Shown: positions 53,212-62,817 of the stretch, one piece after another
How the letters are laid out: each line of letters starts with the position of its first letter
How positions within the stretch are numbered: the stretch's first letter is position 1
DNA from: Polyangia bacterium
GTDB lineage: Bacteria > Myxococcota_A > Polyangia > Polyangiales > Polyangiaceae
NCBI GenBank assembly: GCA_030426145.1
Contig: JAUHZF010000004.1
Span: 20,403-84,402 of the forward strand
DNA length: 64,000 nucleotides
Direction: 5' to 3'
Translations under genes and position numbers: made by a program
Notes under the pieces: generated by a model
Databases searched by the model: none
Told to the model about the DNA's origin: nothing
What the model saw: only the letters and a program-made list of their open reading frames with translations

Positions 53212-54246
53212 TCAGCGGAGTCGCAGGGTTGGGCGCACCGTCTCCCCGGGCCAGACCACGCCCCTTGAGCGAAGATCGTCGACCGTGTCGGAGAGGGTCG
53301 AGCCGGGGTCACGGTGTTGCCAGTCGAGCTCACCCTGGGCCTGGCTGCTGTCGCAGTACCAGAACACGTTGGCCAGCTCGGCCGGGGTTTTCTCCACGAG
53401 GGGGGGCATGCGCAGAGCCTTGGTGACCCGCCCCAGCAGCTCGGCGCTGGCTCCGGCCACGGTGGTCGAGGTTCGAGGAAAGGAGAGCTTCGGCCCCTCG
53501 ATGCCCGTGATGCGGGCGAGCCGCCCGAAGAAGGTGGCCAGGGTCATGTTGGCGCCGTTGACGAGGTAGCGCGCTCCGGGTCGGCCCTTCTCCATCGCAA
53601 GGATCATGGCCGTCGCGGCATCTCGCGCGTCGCAGAAGGCGATGCCGCCGCCGGGCACGAAGGGGATCTTCCGCTGCATGAAGTCCCGCACGTCTTCGGT
53701 GGACGAGCCACGCTCGTCGCCGGGTCCGAGCAGGAGCGACGGGTTGACCGACAAGACCTCGAAGCCGTCGCCGTTCTTCTCGAGGGCGACCCGCTCTGCG
53801 AAGAGCTTGGACCGGTAATAGGGCCAGCGCGCGATGAACCGCATCGGCGTCTCCGCCGTCTCGTCGGCCATGGCGTCGGGGTCGTCGCTGACCGCGATGG
53901 TGCCGCTGGTGCTCGCGATCACCACGCGGCGGCAACCGGTCGTCTGCAAGGCCGCGAGCGTGGCCTTGGTGCCGTCGACGTGCACGCGGTACATCGCCTC
54001 GGCGTCGGCCTCGTCGCGAGAGACCTTGCCCGCGCAATGGTAGGCGACGTCGCATCCGGCGGCCGCGTCGGCCACGGAGGCCTCGTCGGTCACGTCGCCG
54101 CGTCGTTGCTGCACGTTGGGGGGCAGATCGGTGTCGCGTCGCACGAGCGCGACCACGTCTGCACCTTGCTCGAGGAGTTGGTGGACGAGGTGGCGACCGA
54201 GGAAGCCGGTGGCGCCGGTGACGAAGACCTTTTGCTTCATGCTCAT
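53212..54246 (-). CDS. NAD(P)-dependent epimerase/dehydratase-type reductase
   Basis: A 344-aa extended SDR. VFVTGATGFLGRHLV binds the cofactor (GxxGxxG), D-rich AGCDVAYHCAGKVSRDE follows, then the YYRSK catalytic YxxxK near 170 and VLSVNPSLLLGPGDE, similar to dihydroflavonol reductase / 3-beta-HSD-like proteins. The start ATG at 54246 overlaps the stop of the 1580-aa lipid enzyme by 4 nt, so they are coupled. It probably reduces a product of that enzyme, for example a ketone or aldehyde. Confidence 0.82.
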   Translation of the reverse strand: MSMKQKVFVTGATGFLGRHLVHQLLEQGADVVALVRRDTDLPPNVQQRRGDVTDEASVADAAAGCDVAYHCAGKVSRDEADAEAMYRVHVDGTKATLAALQTTGCRRVVIASTSGTIAVSDDPDAMADETAETPMRFIARWPYYRSKLFAERVALEKNGDGFEVLSVNPSLLLGPGDERGSSTEDVRDFMQRKIPFVPGGGIAFCDARDAATAMILAMEKGRPGARYLVNGANMTLATFFGRLARITGIEGPKLSFPRTSTTVAGASAELLGRVTKALRMPPLVEKTPAELANVFWYCDSSQAQGELDWQHRDPGSTLSDTVDDLRSRGVVWPGETVRPTLRLR

Positions 54247-57200
54247 CGGATCCCGAAGGCCTCCTGGAAGGTCGCGAGGAGGCTGACGTCGTTGCTCTTG
54301 ACCAGGCCGCTCATGACCTCGACCGGCGTGGGCATGTAGGCTTCGTTGATCATCTTGATGAAGATGTCGCTGGTGGTCTTGAGCACGCAGTCTGCGCCAC
54401 CGTTGGATGGCTTCCCGTTCTCGAAGGCGCAGCCGTCGGGCCGGAGCCTCGCCGTCCACTTGGCTTCGGGCTCGGCGCCGAGCGTGAAGTAGAAGACGAC
54501 CTCCTTGTCGACTTTGCCCGACACGAAGCGCTTGGGCAGCCCATTGAAGAGCGAAACCAGCGGGTGCTCCTTCTTCTCGCCGAGCGCCTCCTCGAGGCTG
54601 TCGTACTGCGAGAGGTCGAGCACGCCGCCCCGCTGAAGCGCGACGACCGCCTGGCGCGAGAGCCGTGCGACGGCCCGGCAGGCGGCCCGAAACTTCATGC
54701 CGTCGGTGAGGCGCTCGATGTCCTCGATGCGAAGGGGCGGTCCGATGTGGGCGCTGATCTCCCGGCGCGTGGGCACGCGGCGTCCCTTGGGCCAAGACTC
54801 GTAGGTGCCTCGCAAGAAGACCGGCAGGATGTCGGTGCGCGTGCTGAGCGCGAGGTGACCCATGGTGGCCTTGAACTCGTGAACCTGGCCGTCTTTGCTG
54901 CGCGTGCCCTCGGGGAACATGAGCACGTTGTTGCCCGAGAGGATGGTCTCGCCGCTTTCACGAAGGGCCTGCCGGAGATTCGTCTCGCGGTCGAAGGCCT
55001 GCAGGTTGGTGAGCTGGTCGAAGTAGGCCCGCTTCCACCGTCCTTCGAAGAAGTAGTCGGCCGCCGCGAGCGAGACGATCTCGTCGCCGTAGGGCCCGAG
55101 GGCATACTTCACGAATCCCATGTCGAGGTGGGAGACGTGGTTGCTGACCACGATGGTGTTGCGGTTATGGGGGATGTGCGCCCGGCCGTAGACGGTGGGC
55201 TTCATCACCCGGTCGTAGAAGCCCATCTGCGCCTTGGTCAGCAGGCGCTTCGCCATGGTGCGCACGGGCGCCGGTAGGTCGAAGGGCGCCACGTCGGCGT
55301 CATCGTCCTCGATGACGGGCACGATGGCGCGAGGCTTGCCGACCACCGCGGCCACATCGGCCACCGTTTCCACCCGCTCGAGGGCCGCGCCGTCGAGGGG
55401 ATGCCCGGCGTGGGCCTCCAAGGCCACCGCGAGCTCCATGGCCATGAGCGAATCGAAGGCCAGGTCACCGGTGAGGGTGAGGTGGGGCAGGATCTCCTCT
55501 GGACGGCGACCGCACAGGCTCGCGATCGCGTGCTGCGCCACGGCCAGGCCGCCTTCGACCTTCTTGCCCTCGATGCGCGGCGCTTCGCTGGCCCGCTCGA
55601 GGCGCTCGAGGATCCGACGCACCTCGGAGCGTTTCACCTTGCGCGTCGCCGTCTTGGGGAGGGCGGCGTCGTAGAGGTGGATGATGCTGGGCTGAGCGAC
55701 CCGCGGCAGCTTGCGGCGGATCTGCTCCTTGAGCGACGTCAGCGCCCGCGCATGGACCAATGCCCGCGGCTCACCGTCTTCGTACGTGGGCACCGCGATG
55801 CAGGCCACGGCCTCGTTCTCGTCCTTCGGGATGCCGACGATGGCGAGCTCGTCGATGTTCTCCACCGGGCCGAGCAGGTCCTCCACGTCGTCGGGGTAGA
55901 CGTTCTCCCCCGAGGTGGTGACGATGACCTCCTTCTGGCGGCCGAGCAGGACGAGCTGACCCCGCTTGTCGAGACGGCCGAGATCGCCGGTGTGGAGCCA
56001 ACCGTCAGCGTCGATCACCGCCTCGGTCGCCTCGCGATTGCCGTAGTAGCCCTTCATCACGTTGTCGCCGCGTGCGAGGACCTCGCCCACGCCGTCGTCG
56101 TTGGGCGCATGGATCTTGAGCTGGACGCCGGGGATGGGCTTGCCCACCTGGCCGGTGCGGCTCTTGGGCGTGGCCTTGGCGACGGTGAGCACGGGCGCCG
56201 CCTCGGTGAGGCCGTACCCCTCGGTGAGCTTGAGCCCGAGCCCAGCGAAGACGTCGGCCGTCTTCTTGGGCAGGGCGCTGCCCCCGCTGATGAGGTACTT
56301 CACACTGCCCCCACCGAGCTTGGCGTGAATGGGGCCGAAGAAGAGCTTGCCCGCGTCGATGCCTGCCCGCTTGCCGAGCAACCGGTTGAGCTCGAGGGCG
56401 AAGTCGAAGTAGCGCGCCGCGAGCGGCCCTTGGTCCTTCACCCGCTGCACCAATCGCCGCTCGAGCATCTGCCAGAGCGCGGGCACGCCGACCATGCCGG
56501 TGACCTTGCCTCGGTCGAGGCCCTCGTTGAGGCGCTCGGCCGTGACCTCGCCGATGTAGCTGACGGTCGCGCCACGCGACATGGGCAAGAGCAGCCCGCA
56601 GGAGAACTCGAAGGTGTGGTGCAGCGGAAGCACGCTGAGCACCCCGTCCTTGGGCTCCAGATAGAACAGCGGCTGAATGGCGGCGAGCAACGACGTGAGG
56701 TTGTCGTGGCTGAGCATCACGCCCTTGGGATCGCCGGTGGTCCCGCTGGTGTAGATGACGCTGGCCAGGTCGCTACCCTGCGTTTCCACGGGCGGGGCGA
56801 CGATGCTGCGATCGTCTTCGGTGGCCTCGTCGAGGTCGAGCACCGGAATCCCCGCGGTGGCGGTACGCACGGCATCGCCCACCTCGCGCTCGACCTCTTC
56901 GCCCCAGATGATGGCTTTGGCCTCGCTGCTGCGAAGGATGTTCTCGATCTGAGGCGCGGTGAGGGCGGGATCGATGGGGACGGCAATGGCGCCCGCGCGC
57001 AAGATGCCGAAGTAGGCGATGGGCCAAGCCGGTCGGTTGTGGCCGGCGAGCAGCACGCAGTCGCCCTTGCGCACGCCCGCTTCGTAGAGACGCCCCGCAC
57101 AAGAGGCGGCCATCTCACGCCACTCGATGAAGGTGATGCGCGAGAGTCCGTCGTCCTCGAGGTAGCGAAGCGCAACCTGGTGGTCGTAACGGTCCGCCAT

Positions 57201-58985
57201 CTCGTCGAGCAGGTCGAGCAGATGGTCGTAGCGGCGAAGCGGCTTGAGCTCTCGCTTGAGGCGCTCCTCGAACAATGGCCCGGCCCACTTCTCGATGCCG
57301 GGGATGTGGACCTCGTACATCCACTCGCGCCAATCGATCTTCTCGGGCTCCCAGACGAAAAGTGCACGCTCCTCTTCGGGCATGCGCGTGAGCGCCGCGC
57401 GCGTATTGGCGCAGGAGAAGATCCAATCGCACTCGACGACGAATGGAAGGAACAGATCCATCACGTCGCCGATCTTGTCTTCGGCGCTCGCGGCCTTGCG
57501 CAGCGCCTTCGTCGCGGGCGCCACCCATTGTGCGGCCGGCCCTACACCTAGCGCTTCGATGGCGTCGGCGAGCTTGCGCTCGGCATTGGCGATCACGTGA
57601 GGGCCGTGAGCGAAGTATTGCTCCTTGTTGAGGTGCACCGGCTCGAAACGAGCGAGCACCGCATTGAGGAGACGATTGCCCGAGTCACCACCGTCTTGCC
57701 ACTTCTTGCGCTTGTAGAGCCCGATGAGCTCCATGTAGCGGGGCATGCTGCAGGGGTTCGTGTCGGTCTGGCCGTACTGGTAGACCGCCCGCTGCGTGCC
57801 GTCGATGAGCTCGGCGAGGGCCGCGATCATCCCGCTGCAGACCATGTCGACGGGGATGATGTCGAGGTGGACGTCGTGGTCGTTGGGGAACTGCACCTGC
57901 CCCTTGAGGGCGAGGTAGATGTAAGGCGCCGAGGTGTTGATGCCCTCGTTCCAGCCGGGGAACGGGTAGAAGCTGGCCGACTCGACCACGGCCGGACGCA
58001 CGATGGTGAAGGGCACCCCCGAGGCGGCGAGGACCTGCTCGCCGATGCTCTTGGTGTAGGTGTAGATGTTGGGCCAGCCCCAGTACAAGGCTCGCTCGTG
58101 ACCGGCCTCGGTGAGCTTGTCGCGCACGAAGCGGCGCTTCACGACCCGTAGCTCGTCCTCGAGGGCCTGCCCGCGGCAGGGCTCGCCGCGCTCGGAGAGA
58201 CGGCGCTTGGCTTCGTCGAGAAAGAGGCTCTGGCGGAACTGATCCTCGCAGCGGTGGCGCGTGCTCTCGATCACGTCGAGGCACTCGGCGATCTCGTTCT
58301 GCGGATCCCAGTGGGAGCGCTCGAGCTTGCGGTCGACGGGAATCCCTTCGGGCTTGCTGATGAGCTTGCCTCGCGGCGCGCCGTCGGCCCGTGGGAAGGG
58401 GACCTCGCGGGGGTCGACCTCCTCGATGACGCCAGCCCGATAACCCGCGACGTAGCAGGTGCTCGTGTGCATCACCGGTGCGTCGAGGGCCTTGGCGAGC
58501 TCGATGAGGTTGTTCACGCCAAAGGCGTTCACATCGAGCGCCTCGTCGAGCGGCGGGTCGAAATCGACCACACCTGCGACGTTGACCACGCCCGCGCAGT
58601 CACCCTTCAGGGTCTTGATGATCGCCTCGTCGAGGCCGAGGAGCGGCTGCACGACATCGCCGGCGACGGGGGTGATCTTCTCTCGAAGGTGCTCTTCGAA
58701 GGCCGCTCCAGGGAACTTCTCGCGGATGGGATCGAAGACGGGCGACGGGGCGATCTCAGCCCAGAAGCGCGCCTCGGGGGTCTGGTCGCCCTTCGGCCGC
58801 ACCATCAGGTACATGTGGCCGATGTCCGGGAAACGATGGAGGAACATCGACACCCAGACCTTGCCCAGGAAGCCTGTGCCTCCCACCACGACGAAACGCT
58901 TGCCCGCAAACAGCTTCGAAGGGTTGAGGGGGGGTCGGGGGTCGGCCGGCGTGAGGCTGGCGGACGGGTCGGTCGTCATCGACAT
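54243..58985 (-). CDS. 1580-aa fatty-acyl reductase / acyl ligase / ACP / PlsC / SCP2 fusion
   Basis: A multidomain lipid enzyme with five recognisable parts. (1) Fatty-acyl-CoA reductase-type SDR, about 25-590: VVVGGTGFLGKVWV, YTYTKSIGE (YxxxK), LDIIPVDMV. (2) Long-chain acyl-CoA ligase-type adenylating domain, about 600-1115: YTSGTTGDPKGVMLSH near 745, GYGLTEAAPVLT, GWLHTGDLGRLDKRG. (3) Acyl carrier protein, Ser in DLAFDSLMAMEL near 1176. (4) PlsC-type acyltransferase: NHVSHLDMGF (HxxxxD) near 1281, FPEGTRSKDG. (5) SCP2-like domain ending GLVKSNDVSLLATFQEAF. Expected work: activate a fatty acid, load it on the ACP, reduce it to aldehyde or alcohol and pass acyl groups to a lipid acceptor, as for ether lipids or waxes. 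It recalls the multidomain ElbD enzyme of Myxococcus ether-lipid synthesis, from memory. Start has GGGAGAG. Confidence 0.88.
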   Translation of the reverse strand: MSMTTDPSASLTPADPRPPLNPSKLFAGKRFVVVGGTGFLGKVWVSMFLHRFPDIGHMYLMVRPKGDQTPEARFWAEIAPSPVFDPIREKFPGAAFEEHLREKITPVAGDVVQPLLGLDEAIIKTLKGDCAGVVNVAGVVDFDPPLDEALDVNAFGVNNLIELAKALDAPVMHTSTCYVAGYRAGVIEEVDPREVPFPRADGAPRGKLISKPEGIPVDRKLERSHWDPQNEIAECLDVIESTRHRCEDQFRQSLFLDEAKRRLSERGEPCRGQALEDELRVVKRRFVRDKLTEAGHERALYWGWPNIYTYTKSIGEQVLAASGVPFTIVRPAVVESASFYPFPGWNEGINTSAPYIYLALKGQVQFPNDHDVHLDIIPVDMVCSGMIAALAELIDGTQRAVYQYGQTDTNPCSMPRYMELIGLYKRKKWQDGGDSGNRLLNAVLARFEPVHLNKEQYFAHGPHVIANAERKLADAIEALGVGPAAQWVAPATKALRKAASAEDKIGDVMDLFLPFVVECDWIFSCANTRAALTRMPEEERALFVWEPEKIDWREWMYEVHIPGIEKWAGPLFEERLKRELKPLRRYDHLLDLLDEMADRYDHQVALRYLEDDGLSRITFIEWREMAASCAGRLYEAGVRKGDCVLLAGHNRPAWPIAYFGILRAGAIAVPIDPALTAPQIENILRSSEAKAIIWGEEVEREVGDAVRTATAGIPVLDLDEATEDDRSIVAPPVETQGSDLASVIYTSGTTGDPKGVMLSHDNLTSLLAAIQPLFYLEPKDGVLSVLPLHHTFEFSCGLLLPMSRGATVSYIGEVTAERLNEGLDRGKVTGMVGVPALWQMLERRLVQRVKDQGPLAARYFDFALELNRLLGKRAGIDAGKLFFGPIHAKLGGGSVKYLISGGSALPKKTADVFAGLGLKLTEGYGLTEAAPVLTVAKATPKSRTGQVGKPIPGVQLKIHAPNDDGVGEVLARGDNVMKGYYGNREATEAVIDADGWLHTGDLGRLDKRGQLVLLGRQKEVIVTTSGENVYPDDVEDLLGPVENIDELAIVGIPKDENEAVACIAVPTYEDGEPRALVHARALTSLKEQIRRKLPRVAQPSIIHLYDAALPKTATRKVKRSEVRRILERLERASEAPRIEGKKVEGGLAVAQHAIASLCGRRPEEILPHLTLTGDLAFDSLMAMELAVALEAHAGHPLDGAALERVETVADVAAVVGKPRAIVPVIEDDDADVAPFDLPAPVRTMAKRLLTKAQMGFYDRVMKPTVYGRAHIPHNRNTIVVSNHVSHLDMGFVKYALGPYGDEIVSLAAADYFFEGRWKRAYFDQLTNLQAFDRETNLRQALRESGETILSGNNVLMFPEGTRSKDGQVHEFKATMGHLALSTRTDILPVFLRGTYESWPKGRRVPTRREISAHIGPPLRIEDIERLTDGMKFRAACRAVARLSRQAVVALQRGGVLDLSQYDSLEEALGEKKEHPLVSLFNGLPKRFVSGKVDKEVVFYFTLGAEPEAKWTARLRPDGCAFENGKPSNGGADCVLKTTSDIFIKMINEAYMPTPVEVMSGLVKSNDVSLLATFQEAFGIR

Positions 58986-59191
58986 GGCGCTCTCCCCTGG
59001 GCTCGGTCAGCTCCGGCACGCGTGGGGATCTGCCGCCTATCACGGCCCGCGTCATTTCGCCACGGGTAACCCCTTGAAATAACGCACCGCGTCGTACAAT
59101 CCACGATGGCGGTGTCACGTTTGAGCACGCACCTTGCATTCCATGTGTGATCACCGCGACGCGCTCGCGGATGGGCGCTCGGTGCCCGTCC

Positions 59192-59209
59192 CTGACCCAG
59201 TTAGGTCAG
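59192..59209. promoter_or_regulatory. Inverted repeat upstream of copA
   Basis: CTGACC and GGTCAG form perfect 6-bp arms separated by 6 bp, 22 bp before the copA ATG. A copper-responsive MerR- or CsoR-type site is possible from context; the half-sites do not exactly match a consensus I know. Confidence 0.4.
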
Positions 59210-59231
59210 AAACTGCCGCGGTTTCAACGCC

Positions 59232-61637
59232 ATGAATGCTCCCGTCTACGCCTCCGTGCCCCTCCCCGTTCAGGGAATGACCTGCGCCAGCTGCGCCGGA
59301 CGGGTGGAGCGTGTGCTCTCCCGGCTCGAGGGTGTGGCCAGCGCCGAGGTCAATCTCGCCGCCGAGCGGGCCGAGGTCAGGTACGACGCCCAGCGCGTCA
59401 CCGAGCGCGACCTCATCGCTGCCATCGAAGGCGCGGGATACAGCGTGCCTGCCTCGGGCCTGCGCCTGCAGCTCGAGGGCATGACCTGCACGTCTTGCGC
59501 CCGTCGCATCGACACGGCCCTACGGGGGCAGCGCGGGATCGCCGGTGTTCGCATCGACGTGACGCAGGAGACGGCACACGTCGACTTCCTCCCTGGTGTC
59601 ACCACGCCGGGCGACATCGTCGCGACAATCGAAGACGCCGGCTACGGGGCCACGGTCGCCGAGCGATCGGCCGCCCCGCCCGAAGCGTCCACCTGGCCCC
59701 TCATCGCAGCCATCACGCTCACCCTTCCCTTGGTGGCGCCCATGGTGCTCTGGCCATTCGGGGTGACGTGGATGCTGCCCGGCTGGGCTCAGCTCGCCCT
59801 CGCCACACCGGTGCAGTTCGTGCTCGGGGCGCGGTTCTATCGCGCAGCATTTGCGGCGCTGAAGGCCCGCACCGGCAACATGGACCTTCTGGTCGCCCTC
59901 GGGACCTCGGCGGCCTTCGGACTCAGTCTCGTGATGCTGATCCAGCACTGGCGCACGGGCGGTGAGGCCCCCCACCTCTACTTCGAGGCTTCGGCCGCGG
60001 TCATCACCCTCATCATGGTGGGCAAGGCTCTCGAGAAGCGAGCCAAGCAGAGCACCACCGCTGCGGTTCAGTCGCTCCTCGCGCTGCGGCCTCAACGCGC
60101 GCGGGTCGTGGTGGGCGACGACATCGTCGATCGTGCGGTCGACGAGCTGCGAACCGGAGACGTCGTCGTGGTCCGTCCCGGGGAACGTTTCCCCGTCGAT
60201 GGCCGGGTCGTCGAAGGCGAGAGCGAAGTCGACAACGCCTTGGTCACCGGCGAGAGCATGCCTGTGGCGCGAGGGCCAGGCGACGAGGTCGTCGGGGGCG
60301 CCGTCAACGGCGCCGGTCAGCTTCGGGTCGTGGCCGAGCGCGTCGGTGAGGACGCCCTGCTGTCCCGCATCATCGCCACCGTCGAAGGTGCGCAGGGCAC
60401 CAAGGGCGACATCGAACGGCTCGTCGATCGAGTCGCCGCAGTCTTCGTGCCCGCCGTGGTCGCGATCGCCCTCGTCACCCTCGCGGCTTCGCTGCTGTGG
60501 GGCCTCTCCACCGAGGCCTCCATCATTCGCGCCGTGGCGGTGCTGGTCATCGCCTGCCCCTGCGCACTCGGCCTGGCCACCCCCGCGGCCCGCGCGGTCG
60601 CGATGGGGGTCGCCGCACGGCGCGGCCTCGTCATCCGCGACGGCGACGTGCTCGAGCGGGCTCGGCACCTTCACACGGTGGTCTTCGACAAGACCGGCAC
60701 CCTCACCGAGGGCAAGCCCCGGGTCGAAGCCCTCGCGGACGCGCGTGGCGCCACCACCAAGCCCCGGGCCCTCGAGGACACGGACGACCCCCTGCGCGAG
60801 GTTCTGCGCCTCACGGCACGCGCTCAAGCCGGCAGCGAACACCCGCTGGGTCAGGCCGTGGTGCGCGCCGCCGCAGCGATGGGGCTAGGCACCGCGCCCC
60901 CAGATCACTTCGAGGCCCTCGCCGGCCGGGGACTGAGAGCTTCCGTCGAAGGCCGCGAGGTCCTCGTCGGCGCCAGCCGACTCTTCACGGAGACCGGCAT
61001 CCCCATTCCCGACGTGCTCGTCGAACGCGCCGAGGCTTGGGCCGCGGATGGCAAGACGACGATGTTCGTCGCGCTCGACGGCGACATCGCCGCTGCCCTC
61101 GCCGTGGCCGACACCCCACGCCGAAGCTCCAAGAAGGCGGTAGCGCGCCTGAAGGAGATGGGTCTGCGCGTCGTCATGCTCACCGGGGACCGTGAGGTCA
61201 CGGCGCGTGCGCTCGCGACCGAGCTCGGCATCGACGAAGTGCGGGCTGAGGTGCTGCCGGTCGACAAGGCCAACGTCGTCGCCGAGCTGTCGAAGGACGG
61301 CCCCGTGGCCATGGTCGGCGACGGGATCAACGACGCACCGGCGCTCACGCGGGCCGAGGTCGGCATCGCGATGGGTGGCGGCACCGACGTCGCGATGGAC
61401 AGCGCCGGCGCCATCCTCATGCGTCCCGACCCGGGCCGCGTCGCCGACCTCATCGCCCTCTCGCGCGCCACGCAGCGCAAGATCCAGCAGAACCTGTTCT
61501 GGGCCTTCATCTACAACGTGCTCGGTCTGCCCCTCGCCGCCTTCGGTCTGCTCAGCCCCGTCGTGGCCGGCGCCGCCATGGCGCTGTCGAGTGTGAGTGT
61601 GGTCAGCAACGCCCTCCTGCTGCGGCGCTTCGAGTAG
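59232..61637 (+). CDS. copA: Copper-transporting P1B-type ATPase
   Basis: An 801-aa inner-membrane Cu(I) exporter. Two N-terminal metal-binding domains carry GMTCASC (Cys18 and Cys21) and GMTCTSC (near 84). The membrane ion site CPC is in VIACPCALGLATP near 441; DKTGTLTEG near 486 has the phosphorylated Asp, followed by SEHPLGQAVV, an HP motif and GDGINDAPALTRA. The order of membrane segments and the length fit CopA. No CueR- or CsoR-like gene is adjacent; the dyad upstream may be its control site. Confidence 0.94.
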   Translation: MNAPVYASVPLPVQGMTCASCAGRVERVLSRLEGVASAEVNLAAERAEVRYDAQRVTERDLIAAIEGAGYSVPASGLRLQLEGMTCTSCARRIDTALRGQRGIAGVRIDVTQETAHVDFLPGVTTPGDIVATIEDAGYGATVAERSAAPPEASTWPLIAAITLTLPLVAPMVLWPFGVTWMLPGWAQLALATPVQFVLGARFYRAAFAALKARTGNMDLLVALGTSAAFGLSLVMLIQHWRTGGEAPHLYFEASAAVITLIMVGKALEKRAKQSTTAAVQSLLALRPQRARVVVGDDIVDRAVDELRTGDVVVVRPGERFPVDGRVVEGESEVDNALVTGESMPVARGPGDEVVGGAVNGAGQLRVVAERVGEDALLSRIIATVEGAQGTKGDIERLVDRVAAVFVPAVVAIALVTLAASLLWGLSTEASIIRAVAVLVIACPCALGLATPAARAVAMGVAARRGLVIRDGDVLERARHLHTVVFDKTGTLTEGKPRVEALADARGATTKPRALEDTDDPLREVLRLTARAQAGSEHPLGQAVVRAAAAMGLGTAPPDHFEALAGRGLRASVEGREVLVGASRLFTETGIPIPDVLVERAEAWAADGKTTMFVALDGDIAAALAVADTPRRSSKKAVARLKEMGLRVVMLTGDREVTARALATELGIDEVRAEVLPVDKANVVAELSKDGPVAMVGDGINDAPALTRAEVGIAMGGGTDVAMDSAGAILMRPDPGRVADLIALSRATQRKIQQNLFWAFIYNVLGLPLAAFGLLSPVVAGAAMALSSVSVVSNALLLRRFE

Positions 61638-61657
61638 CTCGCGAGCGGTCTGGTGCG

Positions 61658-62590
61658 TCAGTTGCGGATGAGATCGGTCTGACCCGACACCTGGCCTTGC
61701 TGGTCGACGCCCCAACACACGATGGTCTTCTCGGGCGTGAGGCCACAAACATGGCCTGCGCCCACACGAACTTCGATGAACGGCCCCGCCGGGGGCGCAA
61801 AGGTCCGCGTGCGCCACGACACCTCGGTCCCCCAGCACAGGACCTCGCGAGCATCGGTCACCCCGCAGGTTCGTGCGCCAAAGGCATCGATGGACATGAA
61901 CTTGGCGCCGCGGGGTGGCGATGCCTGGCCGGCATCGTCGAGTCCCCAGCACGCTACGGTACCACCCGCGATACGCGCACATCCGTGGTCCCGGCCCAAC
62001 GCCACCTGCTGCACCCCGCTGAGCGTTGGTGGCGTCATGACCACCGGAACCCTGGCTCCGCCGCCCTTGGGCACCGAGGGCGTGGTCTCGTACCGGAGCG
62101 TCCCCCAGCAGCGCACGTCGCCGGTGGTGGTGACACCACACACCGCAAGTCCGCCCACGTCGACCTGGCGAAAGGCGACACCTGATGGCGCAGCCGCAAC
62201 GCCTCGGCAAGTAGCCGACCCCTTGGGCGTGAGCGCGCAGGTGATCGACGAGCCTTCCCCCGCGGCCACGTCGACGAAGCGCCCTGCTGGGAACGTGTAC
62301 CCACCCTTGCTGAGTCCCCAACACTGAACCTCGCCGCTCGGGTCGATTCCGCACGCGTGGTTCCGCCCGATCGACAGCTTGCGAAGCTCACCCTTTGGAA
62401 GGCTCGTGACGAGCCGCCCTTCGTGCCAACACGTGGGGCTACCGCTGCGCGGGAGCCCGCAACTCACGGTGGCCCCCACGACGACCTGCTCGAACGGCCC
62501 TTCGTGTTGGTGAGGGTTCTCCCGCTTGGGACCACACCCCCACAGCAAGGGCAAAAGCAAGACCAACGTGCAGGCTGACAGACGCACCAC
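61658..62590 (-). CDS. RCC1-repeat (BLIP-II-type) lipoprotein
   Basis: A 310-aa predicted lipoprotein (LLLPLLWGCGPK). At least five repeats share a Cys-Gly or Cys-Ala strand followed by a CW strand: HACGIDPSGEVQCWG, AVCGVTTTGDVRCWG, HGCARIAGGTVACWG, RTCGVTDAREVLCWG, HVCGLTPEKTIVCWG. Each pair of cysteines could be a disulfide in one blade of an RCC1-like propeller. Surface-exposed repeat lipoproteins of this kind are common in myxobacteria; the ligand is unknown. GTG start. Confidence 0.75.
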   Translation of the reverse strand: MVRLSACTLVLLLPLLWGCGPKRENPHQHEGPFEQVVVGATVSCGLPRSGSPTCWHEGRLVTSLPKGELRKLSIGRNHACGIDPSGEVQCWGLSKGGYTFPAGRFVDVAAGEGSSITCALTPKGSATCRGVAAAPSGVAFRQVDVGGLAVCGVTTTGDVRCWGTLRYETTPSVPKGGGARVPVVMTPPTLSGVQQVALGRDHGCARIAGGTVACWGLDDAGQASPPRGAKFMSIDAFGARTCGVTDAREVLCWGTEVSWRTRTFAPPAGPFIEVRVGAGHVCGLTPEKTIVCWGVDQQGQVSGQTDLIRN

Positions 62591-62756
62591 GCGTCATACG
62601 CACCAGAGCGACCCGCTCTCCCCTTGGTGTCCCACGTCTCGCTCGATCCGGTTCGAAACCTGAAGACGACGAGGTCGCCGTGCATCTTGCCCCTTCAATA
62701 AGGGAGCACGTTTTCTCCGCGGTTGCGGAAGGGGATGCTTCAGTTCGGAGTTGCTC

Positions 62757-62791
62757 TCCTCACACCGCGACGCGTTGGGGCGTCGTGAGGA
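62757..62791 (+). promoter_or_regulatory. Stem-loop in the leader of the discoidin-like gene
   Basis: TCCTCAC and GTGAGGA frame an inner GACGC / GCGTC stem, with a 5-nt bulge on the left arm. It lies 26 bp before the gene start and could be an mRNA leader structure or a protein site. Function not assignable. Confidence 0.35.
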
Positions 62792-62817
62792 CACTCGACC
62801 CATAGCGAGGTGGGCCC

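Noticed and set aside
55401..57551. Long 716-codon open frame on the plus strand opposite the lipid enzyme
   Set aside because: It is antisense to confirmed ligase motifs and has the Val/Glu/Asp-rich makeup typical of GC-driven shadow frames.
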